Positions 25,301 to 37,300 of a DNA stretch of 64,000 nucleotides are shown here, in pieces (the stretch's first letter is position 1; every line of letters begins with the position of its first letter). Below the pieces are notes generated by a model. It saw only the letters and a list, made by a program, of their open reading frames with translations. It was not told where the DNA came from and did not search any database. The DNA comes from Aphrocallistes beatrix (Eukaryota; Porifera; Hexactinellida; Sceptrulophora; Aphrocallistidae), in contig OY725490.1 of the NCBI GenBank assembly GCA_963281255.1, positions 1,364,001 to 1,428,000 on the forward strand. Reading direction: 5' to 3'. The translations under genes were made by a program, and so were the position numbers.

Positions 25301-28300
25301 CTAGCACCTCAACTGGGAGTTCAAAATGTAAACATGCGATATGACTTTCTTGGTTACGAGGGGGCTGTGGTTCAACTGTTGACTAAACTCTCCCTCAACT
25401 CCGATTGCTACAAAGTCATTTTCCAGTGCTGGAGTTGCTGCTGTCAATCGGAGAAGAAACTTAACTTGACATCTGTGTTAAGATTTGAAGGAAATTGTCG
25501 AAATACTATTGATAACCAAATACAATCAAGCTTTAAATGCTTGAAATGTCGCGATTCAAATGCCAATTTAGAATCCATTACCCAGGAATATGTTCAAGTT
25601 TCCCTTCTTATCATTCTTGAGGTTGGTCATCTTACTGATGCTTCTCTGATTCGTGAAATCAACATTGAAAATCAGATCTACGTTCCTCACGATAAAGATA
25701 TCTTACATTACTCACTACTGGGGTACACTATACATCATGGCTTACATTTCTCACTAATAACCAAACTACAAGATGATTGGTATGCATACGATGGTATAGA
25801 ACGCCCGAAACTCAAGAGAGTAGAATCAAATCCTACTGGGCCTTCGCTTGGACGGATAAATTGCATTGTCTATGTGTTATCTTCTCGTTCTTCTCAAAGT
25901 TCTTAGTTGCTCATTATTTTATTCTCTGTGTAGTTCTGTCGAAAGACTAACATTATTTTCCCAAAATTCACTTAATTAATAGCAAGTTAAAACGATAGAG
26001 TAATTGCGTAACAGCCAAGGAAATATTATCATGCTAGCAGGGATGACTCGACAATATAGCAAAAGAGGGGGGACCAAATCTGCAGAGGGGACAATTTCTG
26101 TCATGAACCATGGATATTTGTCAGAAATGGTCCCCCCGGACCATTTCTGTCAAAACAGTTCGCTTATTAGCAAGATTCGCTTATTAGCAAGTTTTTTCAG
26201 TGCACAGAGCAAAGGTATAGAGATTTATGTATAAACAATTTCGCTTAATAGCAAGTTCGCTTATTAGCAAGATTTGCTTATTAGCAAGTTTTTTTAAGGT
26301 CCCAATGGACCAAAATGTATTAATTATGTTCGCTTATTAGCAAGTTCGCCTATAAGCAAGTTTTTAGAAAAACTTGCAAATACGCGAACTTTTAGTTCGT
26401 TTATTAGCAAGAAAACTTGCTAATACGCGAACTTTTAGTTCGTTTATTAGCAAGAAAACTTGCTAATACGCGAACTTTTAGTATGTTTATTAGCAAGAAA
26501 ACTTGCTAATAAACGAACTTTTAGTTCGTTTATTAGGAAGAACTTGCTAATAGAGATTATTCTGTACATATTATGTATTAATTAATTTACATTCTTCAAT
26601 TTGGAGAAAATTGTGGTTGCTTTTGAATAGAGTAGAAAGTTTCGTAAGTATTATACAGTAGAGTTCGCTTATTAGCAAGTTTTCTCGAGCAAAACCCGAC
26701 TTGCTAATAAGCGAACTCTACTGTATTCTGATTGATGAATAATTTTAATTGTGTGGGCAGCTTGTAATTGAACAACACAACAATGTTACAATTATATTTA
26801 CATATGTAACAATAAATTCTCCTTCAGTGCCCCCTTCTCAACGCTCCCCACAACGCCCCCTTCCTCTCCAGCGCCCCCCTTAGGCAAGCAAGCGCCGGTA
26901 GAGCCCCCGTTGGGAACCACTGATTTAGACTGATAAATCAAGTGGGAGCGTGCATAAAGTAAGCTTGCATAAAATCCTGATAGTTGATTAGTTCTCACAT
27001 GAACCAATGATTTTCAACCGCAAATAGTCCCTTTGATTGCATGCATTATAAATGTAGTATCACTTCTGTTTAGATCCCAATGTATTTGCATTATAAAATA
27101 ATCTAATTTCATTGGTCTGCACAATTTGTCACCAAATTGTGCTGGTCAATCAATCTCGGCGAGGTGTGAAGATTTCGCTTCGAACTCCTTTGTAGACTCA
27201 TTATTATTTACTAGTGTGCCAAAGTTCACATTTCTAGCACCTCCCAGTTCCTCAATCAACTTGCACAAGCAAACAAAAACTGTCAGTCGACAGACTGATA
27301 GTGCAGCTCCATAAGTAACTTGATTTGTAGGGTATTTGCATAATATACATCCTTACTTGTATTTTAAGCAATTTTCTCCATGTCAACCAATCAGATTTAA
27401 GTTTAGAAAGTTATTGTAATTCATTTATATGCATTGAGTCAGGTATAATCTATATCTTATATATTAAGATGCCCTTATGGCATGGATGGAGTATCTCGTC
27501 CGTCCGTATGTATGTATGTATGTATGTCCGTACGCACGCTACTGCGAAATCTAACAGTCCGATATTTACCAAATTTCGCATGTAGGACCTCATTATGGTG
27601 TAGATGTGCACCGTCAACATTTTTTCGCAAAATCTCATCACTTCCGGTTTTTATAAGTATATATTCATATTTTAATACCCCCACTGCAAAGTTTTTGTTA
27701 GTCGATAAAATGAAAGCCAACTGTAATGTGAGATTCTGATTGGCCATACATTTTGACCTTTTGTGAAAATTTTCCAGAATTTGAACCGTTTAAATCTCTA
27801 TTATATAAGGCATAGGCACCAAGTTTTGGAAAATAAAGTAAACCTGGGGAGGGGCAAGAGCGAGTGACGGTAAGAGGGCCTGAGGGGCTTGTCCCCCTAA
27901 ATTTTTTAAAAATCTTAGACGCTCAAACAAAAATTTGATGCAATTTGGTCCAATATAATTTCCAAGAGCGAGCAGACGGACGGACGAACGTGGGTACGTA
28001 CTTATGTGTGGACGGACGTCGCACGCCGATCATGACATAAGGAGCTTCACTAAAAACATTGAGTTTTGATATATAAGAATATACTTTATATCACTATCAA
28101 ACTTTCATGTATCGAATTGTAGTCTATCAAATGTCGTCGGATTCCACCACTACCCCACATTAGAATAATATAGCAAATAACTCCACATATTATGGGTCAT
28201 TATTCCACTGGATTATTTTAAAGTATTCCTCAATATGTAACACAAGTATCTATAAGTCGATCTTTGAATTCAAAAACATTGAAATATTTCTGGGCAAGCA

Positions 28301-31300
28301 CCCTAGCCTCCGAACACCTTAGACATCACTCGCCGCTTGTTCTTATCCATCGATTTTTTTCTAATTTGGAACCCTATTTTTAAACTTCTAGCTACACCCC
28401 TGTCGGTGCATATAGGGTGATGCTCGAATGTTTCTGAATATAAACACAATTACTTATATCCAAGTCTGAGACTTTTATCCGTTTCTACATTTAGGATTTG
28501 GACTCATCACCAGGAAGAGAATTAGACATAACGTATTCTCTTCAACTTTTTTACACTCACAGGAGACAGAACATAGAACAAACATACAACGACAATGCTA
28601 ACTTCACTCTACTATCCTCTCAATCCCGATATAGTACAAATATAACTGTTGCAAACTTTACTCAACAAGATGGAATAGCGACAAACATTACAGCTAACTT
28701 GGCTATAGAACAACAGTGTGGACAGTCATTCAGTGGAATGACAATGAACTGTTTCTTCGACTCTAGTAAGTTAACTGTTTTAGATGCATATTTACAATAT
28801 TAATGATATAAGAAAGACACTCAAGCGATTATTTTGTACTCTCGTTTTTTAATAGCTTTCGACCAATACGAAATCTACATAATTAAGTATTTATGTCCAA
28901 AAGTTTTCCCATCACAAATCATTTTTGATTTTGCAAAAGCTAATATCAATATACCTTTGGAGAATACTTTCTTTACATAACAATCAAAGAGTTTTTAATC
29001 TGACCATTTGGCATAAGATGTAATAATTTGTCCTACGCTCACAATATAATTCATTTTCTATCTATTTATTCTATTCATTCATTTTATGTCTATTCATTCA
29101 TTTCATATATTTTATCCAGTCATATATCACATGTATTAAATGGTTATAAGTAATTGTGATTCCTAATTAACACATGGGTTTTCCGACCTACTTCTTACGT
29201 TTTCGAACTTATTCCTACTTCAACTTTCGAACTTATTCCGCATCTCCCCGAAATTGGCGATAGTTCTACTTTTTGGATATGTAGACGTTATTTCTGTTCC
29301 CACAATTGTACTGTCCAGCATTTCAATGAGATATCCGTAAGAAGAAAGCGAACTAATGCCGCGGCCCCCTCAAAATTCAATGCGTCTCAAAATTCTATGC
29401 AATCCCTGGTTCAATAACACTATGTCTCAAAATTATACGCAACAACCCTAATGTTAGAGACATCACTGGTTTAGGCGATCTAGTTTATGATAGGCATCAA
29501 TAGTGCACTGAAAAGGATTTTAAATAATATCTGTTTATATATCCTGTACAATAATTTTACAATCTATTTATAGATAATCCTCCTACTCCACCTACTCCAC
29601 CTACTCCTACAGATCCAGGTATTTTTACATACCGTATTAGCATGAACATAGCCTACTCTAATAATGCCTCACAGTAGACTGAAAATTATGGACTAGGGAT
29701 GAAGTAGTAGCCGAATGGATTAATACAGACAAGGCTGGATTCGGTTAACCGCCGTCAATCACGGTTAACGGTTAAGAAAATATTGGATCGGTTAGCCGAT
29801 CTGCTTTATTTTCTAAATATTTAGACTAATTTCATTGTTTTTCGATGAAGATTCATGAATATTATACTTCTAAAATTTTGTTATTACAATATTATTACAA
29901 TTTTTCTAACCATATAGTATATTTCGAGACCACTGAAGATTGTAAATTTTTCAATATCAGGTTCAATATTTGTCGACAAATCCATATTTATACTAATTAA
30001 TATTGACATCGGTTAACCGGTTAACCGCCCTGGAGGAAACCAAAATAACCGACCCCGAATATCGGTTAACCAACCCCAGCCCTGATACAGATTAGCCTAA
30101 AATCGTTAACCATGCAGAATAGGCATTAAGAATGTATTACCTGCATATATAAACATGGTATCAAAGTACATATATCCGTTGGAAAAATTTCGATTAGTCA
30201 TCATATCATTGCGCAACAGGTCATTCTAAGGACATTTTTAGCGATTTTCTAAGCTGTTTTATCTCTATTTCTAAATGGTATTATGATGTGATTTTTGTGT
30301 TGAACCAAGATTAGTACGAGTTGATTTGAAAAATTTAGAATTTTTCAATGGAATGTTGTTACATTCCTGCGTTGCTATGGCATTTTGGTCAATTTGGGCC
30401 ATTTCGTGCAAACTGTAGTAACTAAGTCTTCAAATTTGATCGTGTTTGATAGGCAATGGACTATTTCCTATTAGGTGATTATACAACTTGAACTTCTAAA
30501 TTCAACGAGTTTTGAGTTATGGGTTGATTTTAAGAATGTAACCAAAACACTAAATTGTCGCATAACTCTATAGTCTGTTAATTTAGAGTTTGAATTGTAT
30601 TATTACCTAATAGGAAGTAGCCAATTGCCTATCAAATACAATCAGATTTGAAGACCTAGTTATTACAGTTTGCAGGATATGGCTAAAACTGATCAAAATG
30701 CTTGACCATAGCAACATAGGAATTTAACAACATTCCATTAAAAATTCTAAATTTTTCAAATCAACTCGTACCAATCTTAGTTCTACACAAAAATTATATC
30801 TTAATAACATTTAGAAGTAGCCTTAAAACAGCTTAGAAAATTGGCAAAATAGTGCTTAAAATGACCTGTTGCGCAATGATATGATGACTAATCGTGTATT
30901 AATCCATTCGGCTATTACCGCATCCTTGGTTATTTTCCTGTGAGGCATTATTAGAGTATGCTATGTCATGAATAATGCACCCATTGACTCTTAGATTATG
31001 GTTTATACTAATTATAACTATCTTTGTAAGTTATTTTCTACAAGCGCGCTTCGCTTGCTTGCGCTGCGCGCGGCATAAGAACACTGCGTGTCCGCAGAGT
31101 ATCACTGTAAGTCCTAGGGATATTCAAGAAGCGACGATTGCTTTTCTAATTCTCTACTAAAAATGTCATTTATCTACAGTTAATAATGAATTCAGAACTA
31201 ATATACTCAAAATAGCTGTATTCAATCATTTATATGAAATAGAATCAGTGTGAATCGTATTATAAAAGTCTGATCATTGATTGGTTCTGACATGAACCAA

Positions 31301-34300
31301 AGAATTTCAATCGCAAACAAGCGCGCTTCACTTGCTTGCGCTGCGCGGCTGGCGGACACTTTGTGTCCGCCGGAGGCACCCTTAGGGCGCCTGGGGTCAC
31401 ATTGATTAATTATAGGGAGATAACATCCCTAAATACGCCTGTCCTACAGTTATAATCGATATCGCACGAAAAATCACCAAATTTGTCAATTTTTAAAATT
31501 TTGATGCGTAATAATGACGTCATAACAAAGTGATGAGTAATCATTTTTTGATGATAGTTGCATCATATGTGAGGTATGTTAGTATACAGATTCTATTAAA
31601 ATCTCAGCCTTCTATCTCCTATAATGGCTGAGATATGCTCGAATAACTGTATTGCTTAACTTTTAAAAATGTGACAATGACTTCATAATTCCATTATGAA
31701 GTCATTGAGTCGACATTTTCGTCTGAGCTCAGAACTTAGTGGAGCCATAGCCAAAAGACTCCCACATGCCAAAAATCAGCTTTCTGCGCCTAAACTTCAA
31801 TCATATATATATATATACATTAATCGAGTTTTAATAGTAAGGATAAGGATAGAAAAGGTGTGAAAAACTGTTTCCATTTTTTTGCAGAGATGTGAAAGTT
31901 TCGCTTAGATCGAACTTAATCGTAGTCATATCATTTGACAATTTTCTCACAACTCTATGACTTTCCAATTCTTCAATCAATTCGGACAAACACGAAAAAA
32001 TATCGGTCGACAGACCGATAGTGCAGCTCCAGGAAGTGACTCGAAGGATAATGTAATATAAATATCGGATTACATCGTGAATTACTAATCTTACGGCATT
32101 CTAAGTGTTAAATTTGGAATCTACATATTAAAATACCTTATATTTACCATTTAGAGCTAGCTTTTAGCTCGAAATAAGTTTTTTAAAAAAGGTGTGAAAA
32201 TACGTATATATACATATGTTAGAAACTCATAAAATATTCATATTATTACTTTCAAAGTGTTAAAATCGGAATCTACACATCAAAATATCCTATATTTTCC
32301 GTTGAGAACTCGCTTTTAGCTCAATATAAGATTTTTTCGAAAGGTGTGAAAATAATCTCATCACTTCCGGTTTTTATAGGTATATTTTTCTATTTTAACA
32401 CCTCCACTGCAAAGCTTTGTTTAAGATATAAGCAAGATCTCAACAACTAATATAGGGTATTTCACCATGCAGGATCTGATTTTCGCGGTTTGAAAGCAAT
32501 AACATGAATATTTTATGAGTTATTAACATATATACATATTTTCACACCTTTTGAGAAAAAAACTTATTTTGAGCTAAAAGCGAGTTCTCAACAGCTAATA
32601 TAGGGTATTTTAATAAGTAGATTCCGATTTTCGCACTTTGAAAGAAATAATGTTAAAATTTTATAAGCTATTAAATATTGATATATACATATTTTCACAC
32701 CTTTTTAAAAAAAGTTATATTTTGAGCTAAAAGCGAGTTCTCAACGGCTAATATAGGATATTTTAATATGTAGATTCCGATTTTCACACTTTTAAAGAGG
32801 TAATCTAAGTATTTTATGAGTTTCTAACATTTATATATTTACATATTTCCACACCTTTTGAAAAAAAAATTATTTTGAGCTAGATGCGAGTTCTCAACGT
32901 CTAATATAGGATATTTCAATATGTAGATTCCGATTTTCACACAGAATTCCCTAAAATGAGTATTTCCCAATGTATTCCAATATTCACTTTTCATGTTCCT
33001 TCGGATCACTTCCTGGAGCTGCACTATCGGTCTGTCGACCGACATTTTTTTCAAAGGTGAGAAAATATGTATATATACATATGTTAGAAACTCATAAAAT
33101 ATTCATATTATTACTTTCAAAGTGTTAAAATCGGAATCTACACATCAAAATATTCTATATTAGCCGTTGAAAACTCGCTTTTAACTCAAAATAAGATTTT
33201 TTCGAAAGGTGTGAAAATATGTATATATACATCTAAGTTGACAATTCATAATTCAAGTATGAATTAGTCAATCATGTGTGATAAAAAGGAAAGTAACAAT
33301 TACTAACTAATAAAGATTATAGAAAGTGTTCCAATCATAGCATTGATCCATCAACCCTCGACAACAATGTTTCCACTTCCTGAATTAAAAATTATTCGAA
33401 TAATTTATCCCTACAATTTATGACTTTTTCTTGACTAAAACAAATATTTTTCAATAATTCTTCTCAGGTTTAATGAATTATTCGAATTATTCATTAATTC
33501 ATGAATTAGTCAACTTAGATATACATATGTTAGGAACTCATAAAATATTCATGTTATTACTTTCAAAGTGCGAAAATCGGATCCTACGTGGTGAAATACC
33601 CTACATTAGTCGTTGAGATCTTACTTATATCTTTAAACAAAGCTTTGCAGTGGAGGTGTTAAAATATGAATATATACTCCTAAAAACTGGAAGTGATGAT
33701 ATTTTGCGAAAAAATGTTGACGGTGCACATCTACACCATAAAGAGATCCTACGTGCGAAATTTGGTAAAATTCGGACTGTTAGATTTCGCAGTAGCGCCC
33801 GTACGGACATACATACATACAATTAGTCACAGGTTAATTTTTCTAATTAATCATTCATTCCTAACTTTTTGTAATTATCAATCAGTGCCACTATGCCACA
33901 TACACCCATTTTGACCACTATACATGATGGCAATGAATTACCTATGGTGGCTCAGGCTGATAATATTGTTCATTGAGTTGAGTAATTTATTAGTTATGTT
34001 CAACTATGACTAATTCGAATGTGTAGATTTCGAATCTGAAATCAGATTTTTAGTATCTCTTTGAATTTGAACGTATTGCCCTTCATGAAATAATCCGATT
34101 TAGTATTACAGTGCACCCTCGCTAATCCGAACACTTTATTCTTAAAATCCGAACACCCAAAATATAATTTTATTCGCCTCTATGATTTGAATAAACGTTT
34201 ATAAACTTGAATTTATCATTAAGATTGAGAAACCTCATTAAATAAGCAATAATAGCGAAATAATATCCTTAATATTCTAACAATATAAATTTATTATAAT

Positions 34301-37300
34301 TAATGCCCTTTTGAATTAATGTTATTTCACTAATCGGAACAAATTCACTAATCCGAACGATTTTTTCGAACATTGGAACAGAGCTGTTCGGATTAGCGAG
34401 GGTATGCGAAAGAATCAAGTGTTGAAATACTTTTGTCCGCTTAGTGTACATACATACATTTTGTCACCTATCTCGGCGAGGTGTGAACATTCGCTTAATT
34501 ACCCGTGTGCCAAATTTCACGTTTCTAGCACCTCCCAGTTCCTCAATCAATTTGCACACAAAAACCGATTTCGTTTTATTATATAAGATTGGTTCAGTGA
34601 GGGTATAAAGGTTGGGCCAAGTGCATTCTACACTATATTCTACTTTGGTTCTGTAATATATTGTAATCCTGCATATTAGTCACAAAATTACTTCATCAAT
34701 CTACTATATCTAGGTTTGACTGACATATTTGGGTTCGCACTGCATATAGTATAAAATACTCGATGCTGATTAGTCAAATTTAAAAGTGCCATTTTGGTAA
34801 TGAAAATGTAAAATATCGCTTCAAAATTGAAAACTCAGCAATACCCTTCTGTAACCCCAAATTATGTGATTAAACCTTGCCATGTATTCCAGACTAGGAA
34901 ATTTTCGATTGAATGTTGTTTCATTCCAGCGTCACTATGAAAATCCATTTTTATCGATTGGGACTATCTTGAAACTATTACAGCTACTAGATGTTTCATT
35001 ATATGTAGATAACCACCTACCTCCTATTTTTTGTCATTTTATAAATCAAATACTCGAATGATTATTTAAAGTTGGTCTTTATTAGTAAGGTTCAAATAAA
35101 CTGCATTTAAATTTTGGCAAAATGAAAATTCATCTCTAAAGTATTTAAATACAGCATAATAAAGATATATTTATATTAATTTTTTATAGGTCCAGAAATG
35201 CCAATCGTTCCTGCAGCTGGTAAGTTGATTTTAATAATGTTAATTTTTTTCACATTCAAATTAACCTCTTTACTGGGGGTGAAGTGCTAAGGGAGTGGTT
35301 TTATTGACACAATTTTCAGCTTTTCATATGGTTGGTTCTTCTGACTTGGACTAGAAAATATTTTTCAAATGATCTAGGCCAGTGGTTCCCAACCTGGGGT
35401 ACGCGAGCCATTTTGTTAGGGGTACGTGAACTGCTTAATTAACCCTTGAAAGCATTTGGGATTTTTCTATTTATAGTAGTAACCCCAAACTTATATGGCT
35501 TCCCCATTGAAAATGGCTTAAACCGGAAATGACGCAACACATTCCTGTGGCAAGCGTGGGTTTTAATTGAGATATCATAGTTTATTGGTAGCTATAATTT
35601 GTAGATTCAAGTTGACGAATAATAATAATAATATTGGCGTTAAAAACTTACTGTGATACAATGTATACTTACGTATGTATTCATTAGTGTTTTATATAAA
35701 CATCATATTTCAGTGATAAATATAAATAATAGTCTATACTTTGTTCTACATTATTATTCTGCAATATCGTACCCTTATTCTTAATGGCATCTGGAAAGAA
35801 AAGATGATTGTATTCCGACGAATATATTAAATATGATTTTACTTCGATCAATATCAATAACATTGAGCGTCCACAGTGCGTTATCTGCCTTAAAACACTT
35901 TCTGCTGACAGCATGAAACCAAGCCTTTTGAGTAGACATTTTGAAACATGTCATCCTGAACTTAAAGACAAAGATCCCTCGTATTTTCAACGAAAAGAAA
36001 GTCCGATTAGATACCACTGGGAAGTTTAATCAGCTTTCAGTTTCAGCAATTGAAGCATCTTACGTTATTTCCTTGAAAATAGCTCAACAAAAGAAACCAC
36101 ATACAATTGGGGAAACTTTAGTCCTTCCTTGCATCAAAGAAGCAGTTAGGTTAATGTTAGGTTAAGATAACGTTAAGAAATTAGCACCATTATCCATTTC
36201 CAATAACACAGTTCACCGTCGTATCGTAGATATGTCAGAAGATGTCAAGTTACAAGTTGTATCCGAGATGAAAACAGCACCGTTGGGTTTATTCAGTATC
36301 CAGTTAGATGAGTCGACAGATGTAGCTTCATGTGCTCAGCTAATTTGCTTTGCCAGATATATTCATGATGGGGATTTCAAAGAAGATTTTCTCTTTTTTC
36401 TACCATTAGAAACAACAAGAAGAGGAATTGACGTATTTGAAAAAGTTAACGGATTCTTTATCGATAACGGTTTGGTCTGGCAAAACCTATGTGGTGTCTG
36501 TACTGATGGGGCTCCAGCAATGTTAGGACGTCATTCAGGATTTCAAGCCCGAGTTAGAACTCAAGTTTCAGATGTTTTGTCACTTCATTGCATGATACAT
36601 AGACATGCACTTGCTGCTAAAACACTCCCACCTTTGCTTTTGGATGTTATGTCTGGGGTTATCAAATTGGTAAACTACATTAAGCGTAGTTCTTTGAATA
36701 CACGTCTATTTCGAGAGTTATGTTAAGATCTCGATGCGAGTTCAGAAACCCTTCTATTTCATACAGAAGTCCGCTGGCTAATCCAGAGGTAATGTTGTTA
36801 AGCGAGTGTTTAAATTACGAGCCGAAATTCAAGTTTATTTGCAAAAGAATCAACAAGACTTTATGTTGCATTTTAACATTGACGAGCAGAGCCTAAAACT
36901 TGCCTACCTTGTTGATATTTTTTCTCAACTGAATAGACTAAATTTATCCATGCAAGGAAGAGAAAACACAATACTTGACTTTGTGGATAAGGTCAATGCA
37001 TTTATAATGAAATTAGAGCTGTGGAGTGGTCAAATTAGCAAAAGAAAATTGGACCAGTTTCATACTTTGAATGCACTCACTACTGAGAAGAAGACAGTTT
37101 TAGATGTTGAAACGAAAGAGGTAATCCTGGAGCACTTGAGAGTACTACAGAAAGAATTTTGTCATATTTTGAAGATGTGAATGACAGAGACTTCAAATTT
37201 GTCAGAAATCCTTTCAAAGTTGATTTTAATTCAATCCCAGAAGCCGAACAGGAAGAATTAATTGAAATGATCAATGATAGCAATGCAAAATAATTGTTCA

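Larger units (their letters stand above)
23514..26160. mobile_element. Ginger-like integrase DNA transposon, internally deleted
   Basis: Inverted repeats of about 135 bp (left 23514-23664, right 26027-26160) carry TTTTGACAGAAATGGTCC and AAATATCCATGGTTCATGAC; the left copy has an extra 24-bp block. Between them lie integrase remnants and a second ORF with peptidase-like motifs, all on the plus strand. A DNA transposon with a gypsy-type integrase and an accessory cysteine peptidase fits the Ginger group. No clear target duplication seen. It lies in receptor B intron 5. Confidence 0.6.

Noticed and set aside
26798-27007. Minus-strand frame with Gly-rich stretch
   Set aside because: Overlaps a repeat, no splice or homology support.
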